Notes: generated from the letters alone by a model not told the origin. A stretch of DNA of 64,000 nt from Neobacillus niacini (GCF_023715415.1 NZ_JAMBOB010000004.1:248001-312000); one strand, 5' to 3'. Counted from the stretch's first letter, positions 26,493 through 36,519 are shown. Translations and numbers: made by a program.

Positions 26493-28133
26493 TTAACTTT
26501 CACTACTAATATAGTTTTTGTCTGGCAAATGAACCTTACTAATTGGGTTTTCCTCCAATTGATTAAACATATATGGAACAGATCGATAACCTATTGAATA
26601 TCTGCCTTCCTCGGGGTTAAAAAGTTTGTATGCAAATATGGCATCAATCACTTTACTTCTATTAATAGGTTTAATATAAAAACCCTTAATGAAACGATTA
26701 TCAAAATAAGGGGAGATATAAAAACGGGCATTTTTAACTTTCCCACTCCAATATAAGTCGTTTAAAGCGATTCCTATTGCACGATGGTCATTATTAATAT
26801 CTTCAAATGAAAAGGCCCTGTGCTCAGCATTAGGAAACCGATTTTCAAAATCCAATATGACACTTGTTACATCCTCTTCTGTTAGTTCGGAATCTGGAAA
26901 ATCATATACAAATATATTATTCTCTTTCACTTCTAATCTTGAAAGTGAATCTTTAAACTCTGTGACTCTTGCTTCTCCAAATTCCTCTAGGGTCATATCT
27001 GGGAATTGAGAAAGTAACTGATTATAAACCGCAGAAGCCTTCCCCTTCGTCAAAAGGACAACTTTCACATCAAATCCACGGTTAAGAAAATTGTCAATGC
27101 CTGCACCAGCAGCTAACAATTCATCATCAGAATGAGGAATATAAAAAATAATTGGTTTGCTTCGATCAGTAATTTCATAAATGACCTGCTTATCCAATTC
27201 GACTGCTGTTTCCTGTTGGATTGCTTGAGTACCACCTAAGACAAATGTTTTCGAAAACTGATAATTTTTAAAGCTGTCTTGAAGTTCAGCAGGAATTGCG
27301 TTCGGTCTTACAAGAGCTACACCACTCTCATTTTTAGCGGCTAAAGCCGACCCAGCTAAAGCATCTGCAAACTCTGCCCCAGTAGCAAAATAAAGATGAG
27401 GCTGTATTTGATAAAAAGTATGTAGAATTTTTGCCGATGTATCATAACGATTTTCACCAGCAATTCTCTCCGCATTTAATTCTGACAGGATTGCGTCATT
27501 TACGGCAACTTCCCCCCCAATTACATACCGCTTCTCTGCCTTTTGGGCAGCCTGTTTTATTTCCACAGGTAAGAAATCAGACTTTGTTAGGAGGATTGGG
27601 GAACCTGTAATGGCTGCATAAGGTGCTATAGCTAAGGCATCTGGAAAGTTATTCGCATCAACAATGAAAACCTGATTATATTGACCCATTTCGGCAGCAA
27701 TGGCTTCGGCCGTTTTATAACGGGTTTTTCCACCGATTCTCTTTACAGTGAGATTCAAGGTATTCATTAAATATTCTTCAATATTCATAGAAACAGCCAA
27801 TGGACCACCCAAAATAATGACATTTCTAACTCTTAACCTTTTAATTTCCTCTATTGTTACTGACGGAAGTGCCTCAGTCCGCGTTAGCAAAATAGGTGCA
27901 TTATATTTTTTGGCCATAGGAACACTAGCTAAGGCATCCGGGAAATCCAACCCCTGTGCTAAAACTACTGTTTCTGCTGTTTCCCACCCTGCTTTAGAGA
28001 TATTAGCCGCTGTTTCATATCTGTCCCCGCCAGATATCCTAATCTGTTCGGCTGAAGCAACCCGATCATGAAAAATCAAAATAATGAAGCAAAAAATGGC
28101 AAATGATGAAAAAACTTTTATCATGTTAAACAT
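26493..28133 (-). CDS. CWB2-anchored PIG-L/LmbE family deacetylase
   Basis: 546 aa from the ATG at 28133, chosen because GGGGGA lies six bases upstream; an in-frame ATG at 28154 precedes that site. Signal peptide about 1-28. Three CWB2 repeats (DRYETA, TRYKTA, NRYDTS starts) occupy about 32-325. The C-terminal domain is PIG-L: IFYIPHSDDELLAAGAG holds the H-x-DDE zinc motif, then DVKVVLLTKG, with a later His in NDHRAIG. PIG-L enzymes remove acetyl groups from N-acetylglucosamine-type sugars with zinc. Being secreted and CWB2-bound, this one may act on the wall or on the polymer made upstream. It has its own leader, 101 bp before the amidase gene. Confidence 0.88.
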   Translation of the reverse strand: MFNMIKVFSSFAIFCFIILIFHDRVASAEQIRISGGDRYETAANISKAGWETAETVVLAQGLDFPDALASVPMAKKYNAPILLTRTEALPSVTIEEIKRLRVRNVIILGGPLAVSMNIEEYLMNTLNLTVKRIGGKTRYKTAEAIAAEMGQYNQVFIVDANNFPDALAIAPYAAITGSPILLTKSDFLPVEIKQAAQKAEKRYVIGGEVAVNDAILSELNAERIAGENRYDTSAKILHTFYQIQPHLYFATGAEFADALAGSALAAKNESGVALVRPNAIPAELQDSFKNYQFSKTFVLGGTQAIQQETAVELDKQVIYEITDRSKPIIFYIPHSDDELLAAGAGIDNFLNRGFDVKVVLLTKGKASAVYNQLLSQFPDMTLEEFGEARVTEFKDSLSRLEVKENNIFVYDFPDSELTEEDVTSVILDFENRFPNAEHRAFSFEDINNDHRAIGIALNDLYWSGKVKNARFYISPYFDNRFIKGFYIKPINRSKVIDAIFAYKLFNPEEGRYSIGYRSVPYMFNQLEENPISKVHLPDKNYISSES

Positions 28134-28191
28134 TCTAATCCCCCAATACAACATATAAATCTAACAAAAATGTATTATTCTCCAAAGTAAA

Positions 28192-28219
28192 GCCTTCCCA
28201 TTAGAAAAATTAGGAAGGC
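28192..28219 (-). terminator. Possible terminator of galE
   Basis: GCCTTCC (28192-28198) pairs with GGAAGGC (28213-28219) 23 bases after the galE stop. The following minus-strand tract TTTACTTTGG is a weak T run. Confidence 0.5.
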
Positions 28220-28241
28220 CCTCTAAATTATTTATTACTAT

Positions 28242-29255
28242 TTACTTACCATATCCATTTGGATTTTCACTTTGCCATTTCCACGAATCCCTGCACATTT
28301 CTTCAATCCCTTTTTCAGCTGTCCAGCCAAGGTCCGTTTTCGCTTTCGTTGAATCAGCGTAACAAACAGCAATATCCCCTGGTCTATTATCTACAATTTG
28401 ATATGGAATGTTGATTCCAGAAGCTTTTTCAAATGCCCTTACCATCTCTAAAACACTATAGCCATTTCCTGTACCAAGGTTATAAGCCTCTACTCCGCTT
28501 GCTCCTGTTACTTTTTCAAGGGCTTTTAGATGACCTTTAGCCAAGTCGACAACATGTATATAATCACGTACTCCAGTGCCGTCAACGGTTGGATATTCAT
28601 TTCCAAAAACACGCAGCTTCTCAAGCTTGCCTACAGCGACTTGTGTGATGAATGGCATTAAATTATTAGGGATACCATTAGGATCTTCCCCAATTCGCCC
28701 GCTTTCATGGGCACCAATAGGGTTAAAATAGCGAAGTAATGCAATACTCCAAGATGCGTCGGATACATATAAATCACGTAGGATTTGCTCAATCATTAGC
28801 TTCGTGCTACCATACGGGTTGGTTGCACTGAGTGGATCCTCCTCTGAAATCGGCATCCGTTCAGGCATACCATAAACGGTTGCAGAAGAACTGAATACTA
28901 GATTTTTCACTCCGAACTTATTCATGACTTCACATAGAATCAGTGTGCCAGTGATATTATTATGATAATAATGAAGAGGTATAGAAACAGACTCTCCTAC
29001 TGCCTTGAGTCCAGCAAAATGGATAACAGCCTCTATGTTATTTTCCGCAAACACTTCTTCAACCTTAACTCGTTCCAGTAAATCCACTTCGTAAAATTTA
29101 AAATCTTTACCTGTTAACTCTTTAACTCGTTTCAACGCTTCTGGTTTACTATTTAAGAGATTATCTAAAACCACAATCTCATAACCACTATTTAATAATT
29201 CGACACAAGTATGGGTACCAATATATCCGGCCCCGCCTGTTACTAAAATTGCCAT
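28242..29255 (-). CDS. galE: UDP-glucose 4-epimerase
   Basis: 337 aa, standard length. Extended SDR: NAD-binding [15 protein letters not shown] at residues 7-21, catalytic SSSATVYG Ser and YGSTKLMIE Tyr-x3-Lys, and the substrate loop [18 protein letters not shown]. It interconverts UDP-glucose and UDP-galactose (or the GlcNAc/GalNAc pair in some members). It lies 54 bp after gtaB in the same direction, so UDP-glucose made by GtaB feeds it directly. Supplies sugars for the neighbouring surface polymer locus. Confidence 0.95.
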   Translation of the reverse strand: MAILVTGGAGYIGTHTCVELLNSGYEIVVLDNLLNSKPEALKRVKELTGKDFKFYEVDLLERVKVEEVFAENNIEAVIHFAGLKAVGESVSIPLHYYHNNITGTLILCEVMNKFGVKNLVFSSSATVYGMPERMPISEEDPLSATNPYGSTKLMIEQILRDLYVSDASWSIALLRYFNPIGAHESGRIGEDPNGIPNNLMPFITQVAVGKLEKLRVFGNEYPTVDGTGVRDYIHVVDLAKGHLKALEKVTGASGVEAYNLGTGNGYSVLEMVRAFEKASGINIPYQIVDNRPGDIAVCYADSTKAKTDLGWTAEKGIEEMCRDSWKWQSENPNGYGK

Positions 29256-29309
29256 AAGGGAAACTCACTCCTGTCTTAAATCAAATTAAAATCTTCATTT
29301 ACTCTATCA

Positions 29310-30179
29310 TTACTTTTCAAGCATTTTTGACATAAATTTTAGTAAATCATCCCGCAGCTCTTCTTTTTGAAGAGCAAATTCAATCGTTGTTTCAATAAAC
29401 CCAAGCTTATCCCCAACATCGTATCTTTTCCCTTCAAACTCATAGGCAAACACACGCTGAATCTGGTTTAGTTTTTGTATGGCATCTGTCAGCTGAATCT
29501 CACCACCGGCTCCAATTTCTTGTTTTTCTAAGAACAAGAAAATTTCCGGTGTGAAAATATATCTTCCGATAATGGCTAAATTAGATGGTGCAGTGCCTTT
29601 TTTTGGTTTTTCCACAAAGTTCCTAACCTGGAATGACCGATCAAACTGATCAATAGGGTCGATGATTCCATACCGATCCGTTTCATCTTCTGGGACTTGT
29701 TTAACCCCAATGACAGAAGAATGAGTTCTGTCATACTCATTAATCAATTGTTTCAAACAAGGAGTTTCTGCTTGTACGATATCGTCCCCAAGTAAAACGG
29801 CGAACGGTTCATTTCCAATAAAATTACGTGCACACCAGACCGCATGTCCAAGGCCTTTTGGTTCTTTTTGTCTAATATAGTGAATATCAACCATTTTTGA
29901 TACTTCCTGAACCGTTTCCAATAACTCGAACTTTTCTTTTTCCAATAACGTTTGTTCAAGTTCAAATGCATTATCAAAATGATCCTCAATAGACCTTTTG
30001 CCTTTTCCGGTAACAATGATGATGTCTTCAATTCCAGATTCAATCGCTTCTTCCACAATATATTGAATCGTTGGTTTATCAACTATTGGCAGCATTTCTT
30101 TGGGCATTGCCTTCGTCGCTGGTAAAAATCTTGTTCCAAGTCCAGCAGCTGGAATTATTGCTTTTTTCACATTTTTCAT
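29310..30179 (-). CDS. gtaB: UTP-glucose-1-phosphate uridylyltransferase
   Basis: 289 aa, as in B. subtilis GtaB. Nucleotide-binding signature [23 protein letters not shown] at residues 9-31, then [19 protein letters not shown], and the sugar-binding FVEKPKKG and [15 protein letters not shown]. Produces UDP-glucose from UTP and glucose-1-phosphate for glycolipids, teichoic acid glycosylation and exopolysaccharide. In an operon with galE. Divergent from the MBOAT gene across about 190 bp. Confidence 0.96.
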   Translation of the reverse strand: MKNVKKAIIPAAGLGTRFLPATKAMPKEMLPIVDKPTIQYIVEEAIESGIEDIIIVTGKGKRSIEDHFDNAFELEQTLLEKEKFELLETVQEVSKMVDIHYIRQKEPKGLGHAVWCARNFIGNEPFAVLLGDDIVQAETPCLKQLINEYDRTHSSVIGVKQVPEDETDRYGIIDPIDQFDRSFQVRNFVEKPKKGTAPSNLAIIGRYIFTPEIFLFLEKQEIGAGGEIQLTDAIQKLNQIQRVFAYEFEGKRYDVGDKLGFIETTIEFALQKEELRDDLLKFMSKMLEK

Positions 30180-30366
30180 TTCTTATTCCAACCTTTCCTC
30201 TTTTTGAAACTATTCAAGAGAGTGTTTTTAACGGGATATCATTCAAATTATTATACCAATAACCTACACTTACCTAAAGCACCATTTGACAATTTTCGCT
30301 CAATTAATTAAGCTCATTAATTAGAGTAGAATATATATACTATTAATCATTACTGAGGTGCTTTGG

Positions 30367-31815
30367 GTGCTATTTAATTCCTATGAATTTATCTTTATTT
30401 TCCTTCCAATCGTGATTATTGGATATTTTTTCGTACTAAGAAAGACTTCTCTTCATACCAAAATGATCTGGTTAGTATTAGCGTCATTATTTTTCTATGG
30501 TTATTGGACACCAAAATATTTATACCTAATTATCAGTTCAATCATTATTAACTTCGGATTTAGTAAATTAATGCTTAGGTTTGAAAACCACAAAAAGCTT
30601 TTGTTAACACTTGGGATATTATTTAATGTTTCCTTATTGGGTTATTATAAGTATACAAATTTCTTTATTAACAATTTAAATTATCTTATCGATAAAGATA
30701 TTATCCTTCAACAAATAATCTTACCACTTGGAATAAGCTTTTTCACCTTTCAGCAAATAGCTTTTATTGTTGATTCCTATAAAGGAGAAACTAGGCATTA
30801 TCGATTTTTTGAGTACTGCTTATTTGTTACTTTTTTTCCACAATTAATTGCAGGACCCATTGTTCATCACAAAGAAATGATGCCGCAATTTGAGGAGAAT
30901 GATAATGCTAGGTTACACGCAAGAAACTTTGCCTTAGGGACCTATATATTCATTCTAGGGCTTGGAAAAAAAGTATTAATTGCTGACAATTTTGCAACTG
31001 TAGCCAACATGGGCTACGGGGCTGAAAGAGCTCTATCCTTTTTTGAAAGTTGGATTACTTCACTTTCGTATACGATGCAATTATATTTTGATTTTAGTGG
31101 ATATTGCGACATGGCCATTGGTGCTGCACTGCTATTCAATATTAAACTTCCACTAAACTTTAATTCGCCTTATAAGGCACTAAACATTCAAGATTTCTGG
31201 CGCAGATGGCATATAACCTTAAACCGATTCTTGACACAATATATTTACTTTCCTCTGGGCGGAAGTCGGGTTGGAAAATATCGTACCTATTTTAACATTT
31301 TTATTATTTTTTTCATTAGCGGAATTTGGCATGGTGCAGGATGGACGTTTGTTGTCTGGGGTGTACTCCATGGATTAGCCTCAATGATTTATCGTGCTTG
31401 GAAAACGACAAATATCAGTCTTCCTAAATGGACGGCCTGGCTCCTTACTTTTCTATTTGTTAATTCAGCCTGGGTCCTTTTTAGATCAGAAACGATGAGC
31501 CAAGCTTTATCAATTCTGAAAGGAATGATTGGACTTAACGGTATTGAGTTCCCATCAATCGCAAATGCAATCAATAAAATACTGCCCTTCAATATTGGTA
31601 TCAATGTTGAAATACTATACACCAGCCCAGATATATTAAAGTACTCAATAGTTTTGTTGGCCTTTTTAGTCATCGTTATATTCTCTAAAAATACAATGGA
31701 ACGAATGAATGAGTTTAACATGAACGTTGGGAAAGTCATTGTCCTATCCATAATAACAGTGGCATCTATTCTATCACTATCGAAAGTAAGTGAATTTTTA
31801 TATTTCAATTTCTAA
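30367..31815 (+). CDS. MBOAT family O-acyltransferase (AlgI/DltB/PatA-like)
   Basis: 482 aa from a GTG at 30367: TGAGGTG lies six bases upstream and the family N-terminus LFNSYEFIFIFLPIVI follows at once; a GTG at 30358 is inside that ribosome site. Around ten membrane helices. MBOAT signatures: PLGISFFTFQQIAFIVD, FFPQLIAGPIVHH, YFDFSGYCDMAIG, LPLNFNSPY with DFWRRWHITL, and the catalytic His in SGIWHGAGWTF. Such proteins carry acetyl groups across the membrane to O-acetylate polysaccharides. The next gene encodes an SGNH-like partner, as in PatA/PatB and DltB/DltD pairs. No dltA/dltC genes adjoin, so polysaccharide O-acetylation is preferred over D-alanylation. Confidence 0.9.
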   Translation: MLFNSYEFIFIFLPIVIIGYFFVLRKTSLHTKMIWLVLASLFFYGYWTPKYLYLIISSIIINFGFSKLMLRFENHKKLLLTLGILFNVSLLGYYKYTNFFINNLNYLIDKDIILQQIILPLGISFFTFQQIAFIVDSYKGETRHYRFFEYCLFVTFFPQLIAGPIVHHKEMMPQFEENDNARLHARNFALGTYIFILGLGKKVLIADNFATVANMGYGAERALSFFESWITSLSYTMQLYFDFSGYCDMAIGAALLFNIKLPLNFNSPYKALNIQDFWRRWHITLNRFLTQYIYFPLGGSRVGKYRTYFNIFIIFFISGIWHGAGWTFVVWGVLHGLASMIYRAWKTTNISLPKWTAWLLTFLFVNSAWVLFRSETMSQALSILKGMIGLNGIEFPSIANAINKILPFNIGINVEILYTSPDILKYSIVLLAFLVIVIFSKNTMERMNEFNMNVGKVIVLSIITVASILSLSKVSEFLYFNF

Positions 31816-31834
31816 AACATAAGGAGTACGCTTG

Positions 31835-32914
31835 ATGGGTTATAAAAAGTTCTTAATTTATTTACTGGCATCCACACTAATCTTTTCTGGTCTTTATTCA
31901 TTTTTAATTTATCAGATAGACCCTCTAGGCTACTATCATTTAAAGAAAGAAAGTCATTATTACAGTGTAAATGGGCGTTACCAACTGCCAGCCTTTATAA
32001 AAAATTTAGATTACGACACCATTTTCATCGGACCCTCGATGAGTCAAAATTTCAATGAAACATTGATTGATCGAAAACTTAATGTCAAAAGTTTTAATGC
32101 AGCTTTATCTGCTTCCTCGGCAAAGGAACAAAGTTATATTTATCAACTAGCCAATGCGACACACAAAAACCTAAAGAACGTTTATTGGGATCTTGATTTC
32201 GATTCCCTTCATGGTGACCTAGATCGCGTAAACGAGGAATCAGGTACTTTCCCAACCTATTTATACAATACCTATCCTCTGGATGACTTTAAATACCTTT
32301 TCAGTTATTACGCTGGAGAAATCTACTTTGATCGACTCGAGGCTAAAAAGCAAAACCAGCCTCTGCGTACGCCATACAATGTTTATAAATTTGGTTTTGG
32401 TATTCCAGCCATGACTACAGAGAAATATAAAGAGACTCAAACAAAGAAAAATAATAATCCTGTTCCTAAAGAAGTATCTTTTCAAAAAATGAAAGATAAC
32501 TTTGATGTAAATATTTTACCTGCAATCAAACAACATCCAGAACAGGCATTTACACTGTACTACACGCCCTATCCAATCACATACCATATTTTTAACTATA
32601 ATCGCAGCCAACAAGCATTTATAGACCGCTTAAAGATGAAGGAATACATTTATAACCAAGTTAAAGATTTAAAAAACGTGGTGATTCATGATTTTCAAGC
32701 TGAGAGTAAAATTACCTTCAACGTAACTAACTACATGGATGGCTCACATTACTTTATGGATACGAATGATTGGATGGTTAAACAGTTTGCCTCTCAAAAC
32801 TATGTACAAACAGCTGAAACACTTAGAGCTAATAATGAAAAATTATTAGCGCAAGTAGAGAATTTCTTAGTGAAACAATTGGCCTCCACAAAGGATGAGA
32901 AAGAGACTTTCTAA
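31835..32914 (+). CDS. SGNH-like extracellular partner of the MBOAT acyltransferase
   Basis: 359 aa; ATG at 31835 with AAGGAG eight bases upstream (an overlapping TTG at 31832 is also possible). One N-terminal membrane anchor at about residues 5-25, the rest predicted outside. The putative nucleophile is Ser in FIGPSMSQNF (around residue 67) and a late D-x-x-H pair sits in MDGSHYF, as in SGNH hydrolase/acyltransferase folds such as DltD and AlgX. It starts 19 bp after the MBOAT gene. Inference: takes the acyl group from the MBOAT protein and puts it on the polymer. Family name not certain. Confidence 0.7.
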   Translation: MGYKKFLIYLLASTLIFSGLYSFLIYQIDPLGYYHLKKESHYYSVNGRYQLPAFIKNLDYDTIFIGPSMSQNFNETLIDRKLNVKSFNAALSASSAKEQSYIYQLANATHKNLKNVYWDLDFDSLHGDLDRVNEESGTFPTYLYNTYPLDDFKYLFSYYAGEIYFDRLEAKKQNQPLRTPYNVYKFGFGIPAMTTEKYKETQTKKNNNPVPKEVSFQKMKDNFDVNILPAIKQHPEQAFTLYYTPYPITYHIFNYNRSQQAFIDRLKMKEYIYNQVKDLKNVVIHDFQAESKITFNVTNYMDGSHYFMDTNDWMVKQFASQNYVQTAETLRANNEKLLAQVENFLVKQLASTKDEKETF

Positions 32915-32937
32915 TAAAGAAAGCCTCTTTTTTTTAT
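32900..32937 (+). terminator. Terminator of the MBOAT/SGNH operon
   Basis: AAAGAG-a-CTTTCT pairs with AGAAAG-c-CTCTTT (32900-32930) with one mismatched pair, then TTTTT. Its T run reaches the 3' end of the converging LtaS-like gene. Confidence 0.85.
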
Positions 32938-35057
32938 TTTAATTTTATTGTCTTCGAATTTGATTCTTCTATGACGGTTTTTCCATCATCGTCAAGTACG
33001 GCAACACGAACTTCATGGGATGACGAGTCACTGATTGAATCTCCTTTTATCGTCGTTGAGATTTCGTTCTCATTTGTGAATTTGACCTTTTTCTTTTTCC
33101 CATCAATAAAGATGGTTGATCCAGAAACAAAATTCTCACCGTGGATTTCTAAGCTATATGTTCCTTTTTGGTTTTTTTCAACCTGAACCGAATTGATTTT
33201 TATTTTACCATTTCCTAGTACATAACCCTCAAATGGTTTAAGTTTTCTGTTAGCGTAGCTATACTGTCTTCCCCTTATGACATCATAATGAAGTAGTTGA
33301 TAATCTTTTAACTCTGCTTCTTTCACTCCTTCTTGCTTATAAAAAGTCTGTTTTGGAATAACAGTTTTCCCCTGTTGATAGAGATCACGGCTGAGGCTGA
33401 AGATCGGTGACATTTCCTTTTTGGCATGGGCCAATATATAGGATCCTAAAAAGTTAGGAGTCATCCTTAAATCTTCTTTTTTCGTTTCTCCTCCGAAATT
33501 ATCCCAAACCAATAATGGTGTTTGATACATTTTTTTGTATTCCTGGTAATTGTTTAAATCACCCTGGAAGTAATCTAATTCCCGATAAACCGCATATTCT
33601 TCTCCTAAAAACGGTAAATGATCTCCATAGATAACAACCATTGTGGGCTCATCGATTTCCTTTACACCTTCAAATAAAAGACGAATGGAGTCATCTAAGT
33701 CTTTTAACAAATTGGTATAAAGGTTAAGGATATATTTAGATAACTCTGTCATCTTCCTATCGCTTGTTGCTAATATTGGTAAATCCTTATAACGAATATC
33801 ATTATAGGGACCATGGCTCGCTACCGTAACCACATTTAAAAAATCTGGACCCTTTGTTTTTTGTAATTCTTCCAGAGCCTGTTGCATCAATATTCTATCA
33901 TCGATATAGGGGCCAATATAACTTGGATTATTGAAAAATTCCATACTGAAAAATCTTTCAAAACCAATCCGCTCATAGATATCTCTACGGGTATAATACC
34001 AATTTTTAAAGTTATGTATAGCCGTGGCATGATAGCCTTGCTTTCTTAGTACATACGCTAAAGAATCAATCGGCCGATTCACTTGATTATAGTAAATCTC
34101 TTCAGGAGAAAAACGCGTTGATAGCCCTGACAAAACTTCTAGTTCCGTATTAAACGTGCCTCCGCCATACACATGGGTCACCATGCTCCCAGAGGAATAA
34201 TTCTCCATTAATGACCGGAAGTATGGCAGCGGGTCTTCTTTAAAGTTCGCATTCTTCAACAATAATGGATCCCACATCGCTTCTGCAAGGACCACAATAA
34301 TATTGGGTTGAAAATCTGGGTCTACTACATCCTCGGTCGATGTCTCCGTCACTCTTTTAACAATTTTATTGATTTCTTCTTTATCGTAATTATCCGGGAC
34401 TGCAATATTCGTTTTCTCTACCAATGTTAAATAGGCTCCAATAAAGCCAAATTTATTATAGCTTTCAACTGTCGGCACATTTTTTGAAAAGCTTCTAAAC
34501 GTGAATAATGACGGCTGCGTACTAATAATGGCTAAACCAATAATAGAAATAACAGAAAAAATGAACCGCTTACGAAAAGCTACCCTCTTTTTAAAACGAA
34601 TAAAGAAAAGGCTGAAAACGACAAGAAGGAGTAACGTGACCACAAAACCAACGATCTCTTTCCAGCTAATTAAATCGTTCATTAATGTAGAAATATCTGC
34701 CCCTTCATTTAGGGCATATAAATCTGCTGGTGTGAAAAACTCTCCTCTTAATTGGTACTTAATAAAGCTTCCAAGGGATAAAATAAACCAAAAAATAACT
34801 TCTATTGCTATAAGGGAAATAAAAAGGATTGTGGGTAAAAAAAACAGCGCCCCTACTAAAAAGAAGAGGAATAAAAATGTCATCACAAAAGATACGGTAC
34901 TTTCATCTGCCCAATTAAAAAATGCGGCAAACGAACCTCTGTGTATGACTTCTATTATTATGAGGGTGAATAGAGAAAATGCGCTGGCTGTTAAAGCTAA
35001 TAATAATCCACTTTTAGAAGGTTTTATGTTGGAAACCAGATGATTGATACCCTTCAT
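32934..35057 (-). CDS. LTA synthase-family sulfatase-fold membrane protein with an added C-terminal beta domain
   Basis: 707 aa. Five N-terminal membrane helices (to about residue 180), then the extracellular sulfatase/LtaS domain: IIVVLAEAMWDPLL (metal-ligand Glu), GGGTFNTELEVLSG (nucleophile Thr), VASHGPYND and VVIYGDHLPFLG (metal Asp-His). LtaS enzymes polymerise glycerol phosphate from phosphatidylglycerol. After about residue 610 there is a domain of roughly 95 residues with ENFVSGSTIFIDGKKKKV, resembling an IPT/TIG immunoglobulin-like fold, which ordinary LtaS proteins lack. Substrate may therefore be lipoteichoic acid or a glycan phosphate modification. Monocistronic. Confidence 0.85.
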   Translation of the reverse strand: MKGINHLVSNIKPSKSGLLLALTASAFSLFTLIIIEVIHRGSFAAFFNWADESTVSFVMTFLFLFFLVGALFFLPTILFISLIAIEVIFWFILSLGSFIKYQLRGEFFTPADLYALNEGADISTLMNDLISWKEIVGFVVTLLLLVVFSLFFIRFKKRVAFRKRFIFSVISIIGLAIISTQPSLFTFRSFSKNVPTVESYNKFGFIGAYLTLVEKTNIAVPDNYDKEEINKIVKRVTETSTEDVVDPDFQPNIIVVLAEAMWDPLLLKNANFKEDPLPYFRSLMENYSSGSMVTHVYGGGTFNTELEVLSGLSTRFSPEEIYYNQVNRPIDSLAYVLRKQGYHATAIHNFKNWYYTRRDIYERIGFERFFSMEFFNNPSYIGPYIDDRILMQQALEELQKTKGPDFLNVVTVASHGPYNDIRYKDLPILATSDRKMTELSKYILNLYTNLLKDLDDSIRLLFEGVKEIDEPTMVVIYGDHLPFLGEEYAVYRELDYFQGDLNNYQEYKKMYQTPLLVWDNFGGETKKEDLRMTPNFLGSYILAHAKKEMSPIFSLSRDLYQQGKTVIPKQTFYKQEGVKEAELKDYQLLHYDVIRGRQYSYANRKLKPFEGYVLGNGKIKINSVQVEKNQKGTYSLEIHGENFVSGSTIFIDGKKKKVKFTNENEISTTIKGDSISDSSSHEVRVAVLDDDGKTVIEESNSKTIKLK

Positions 35058-35119
35058 TCATAGGACAACCCCTTTAAATAATTTTTTTATTAGTATACCC
35101 TTCAGTGTGCTCCAAACGC

Positions 35120-35156
35120 AAAGAAAGCCAACCCTGTAATACTTAGAGTTAACTTT
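35120..35156 (-). terminator. Imperfect terminator after mnaA
   Basis: An 11-bp stem with several G-U pairs on the minus-strand RNA (AAAGTTAACTC with GGGTTGGCTTT, 35124-35156) lies 13 bases after the mnaA stop. The T run (CTTTCTTTG) is modest. Confidence 0.45.
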
Positions 35157-35169
35157 CATAAGCAGGTTT

Positions 35170-36318
35170 CTAAAAACCTCCAAAGGACATTGGTTTTTCA
35201 TCAGTATGTTTAAAGTGGTAAAGAATCGCTTCCACAATTCTCTTCGAAGCTAGTCCATCACCATATGGGTTTGAAGCTTTCGCCATCAAATCATGAGCTA
35301 CTTTATCTGATAATAATTCATTCGCAAGCTGGAAGATGGTTTCCTCTTCGGTACCAGCAAGCTTTAATGTTCCTGCTTTTACCCCTTCAGGACGCTCAGT
35401 TGTATCTCTTAACACGAGGACCGGAACTCCCAGTGACGGTGCTTCCTCTTGGACGCCGCCAGAATCTGTTAGAATGATATAAGCTCTAGAGGCGAAATTA
35501 TGAAAATCGATTACATCTAACGGCTCGATTAAATGGATACGATTATTTTCTCCAAGTATTCTATTCGCAATTTCTCGAACAACGGGGTTCATATGTACGG
35601 GATAAACCACCTGAATATCCTCGTGCTCTTCTACTAACCTTCTTATCGCACGGAACATATTCTCCATTGGCTTTCCTGTGTTTTCACGACGGTGTGCCGT
35701 CATTAATACCAATCGGTCATCCCCAAGCTTATCAAGAACAGGGTGAGAATAACTGGTTTTTACCGTTGTTTTCAAGGCATCAATAGCCGTGTTTCCTGTA
35801 ACAAAGATGGATTCTTCCGGCTTATTTTCAGTTAGAAGATTTTCTCTTGATTGACTTGTTGGCGAAAAATGCAAGTCTGCTAAAACTCCCGTAAGCTGCC
35901 TGTTCATCTCTTCAGGATAAGGGGAATATTTATTCCATGTCCGGAGGCCCGCTTCAACATGCCCAATCGGGATAGAGTTATAAAAAGCGGCTAGGCTGGC
36001 TACAAAGGTAGTGGTTGTATCACCATGTACTAGCACAATATCAGGCTTAACCTCTTGAAATACTTTATTTAATCCATCCAAGCTTCTAGTCGTTACATCA
36101 ATCAGGGATTGACGATCCTTCATGATATTTAAATCATAATCAGGTTGGATATCAAATATTTTCAACACCTGATCCAGCATTTCTCTATGCTGTGCCGTAA
36201 CAGCCACAATGGATTCTATTTTATCATCATTTTTTGCTAATTCTTTTACTAATGGCGCCATCTTAATAGCTTCAGGTCTGGTTCCAAATACTGTCATTAC
36301 CTTTATCTGGTTCTTCAT
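35170..36318 (-). CDS. mnaA: UDP-N-acetylglucosamine 2-epimerase (non-hydrolysing)
   Basis: 382 aa from the ATG at 36318, with GGAGGTTTAT directly upstream; an in-frame upstream ATG at 36342 lies before the ribosome site and is rejected. Family motifs: VFGTRPEAIKMAPLV, VHGDTTTTF, GHVEAGLRTW, TAHRRENTG, LTDSGGVQEEAPSLG, RDTTERPEG. It makes UDP-ManNAc from UDP-GlcNAc, the donor for TagA-type enzymes and the substrate of the dehydrogenase at 19751-21028. It stands alone, about 14 kb from those genes, as mnaA often does in Bacillus. Confidence 0.95.
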   Translation of the reverse strand: MKNQIKVMTVFGTRPEAIKMAPLVKELAKNDDKIESIVAVTAQHREMLDQVLKIFDIQPDYDLNIMKDRQSLIDVTTRSLDGLNKVFQEVKPDIVLVHGDTTTTFVASLAAFYNSIPIGHVEAGLRTWNKYSPYPEEMNRQLTGVLADLHFSPTSQSRENLLTENKPEESIFVTGNTAIDALKTTVKTSYSHPVLDKLGDDRLVLMTAHRRENTGKPMENMFRAIRRLVEEHEDIQVVYPVHMNPVVREIANRILGENNRIHLIEPLDVIDFHNFASRAYIILTDSGGVQEEAPSLGVPVLVLRDTTERPEGVKAGTLKLAGTEEETIFQLANELLSDKVAHDLMAKASNPYGDGLASKRIVEAILYHFKHTDEKPMSFGGF

Positions 36319-36519
36319 ATAAACCTCCATATGGATATTCAATGCACCGAGTTAACATCGATATACTTCAACCCTTTAAATGATATCAAAATATTTGTAA
36401 AAAGAACACCTTAGGCTGTTTTCTTTCTAGGAACAAAATCTCAAACGTTACTTAAATCACGACTCAGGTGAAGGTTATCAACAGGTCTAGAAATAAATAA
36501 TTTCCATAAACACAAGTAA

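Noticed and set aside
30286..30322. Sigma-A promoter for the MBOAT gene from TTGACA at 30286
   Set aside because: The -35 is perfect but at 17-bp spacing the -10 is TAAGCT; too weak to list, although a nearby TAATTAA/TTAATTA dyad is present.
31389..31808. 139-codon minus-strand frame within the MBOAT gene
   Set aside because: Antisense shadow of conserved MBOAT sequence with no start signals.
34501..35043. 180-codon plus-strand frame opposite the LtaS-like gene
   Set aside because: Mirror of the hydrophobic N-terminal helices; very basic, no ribosome site.
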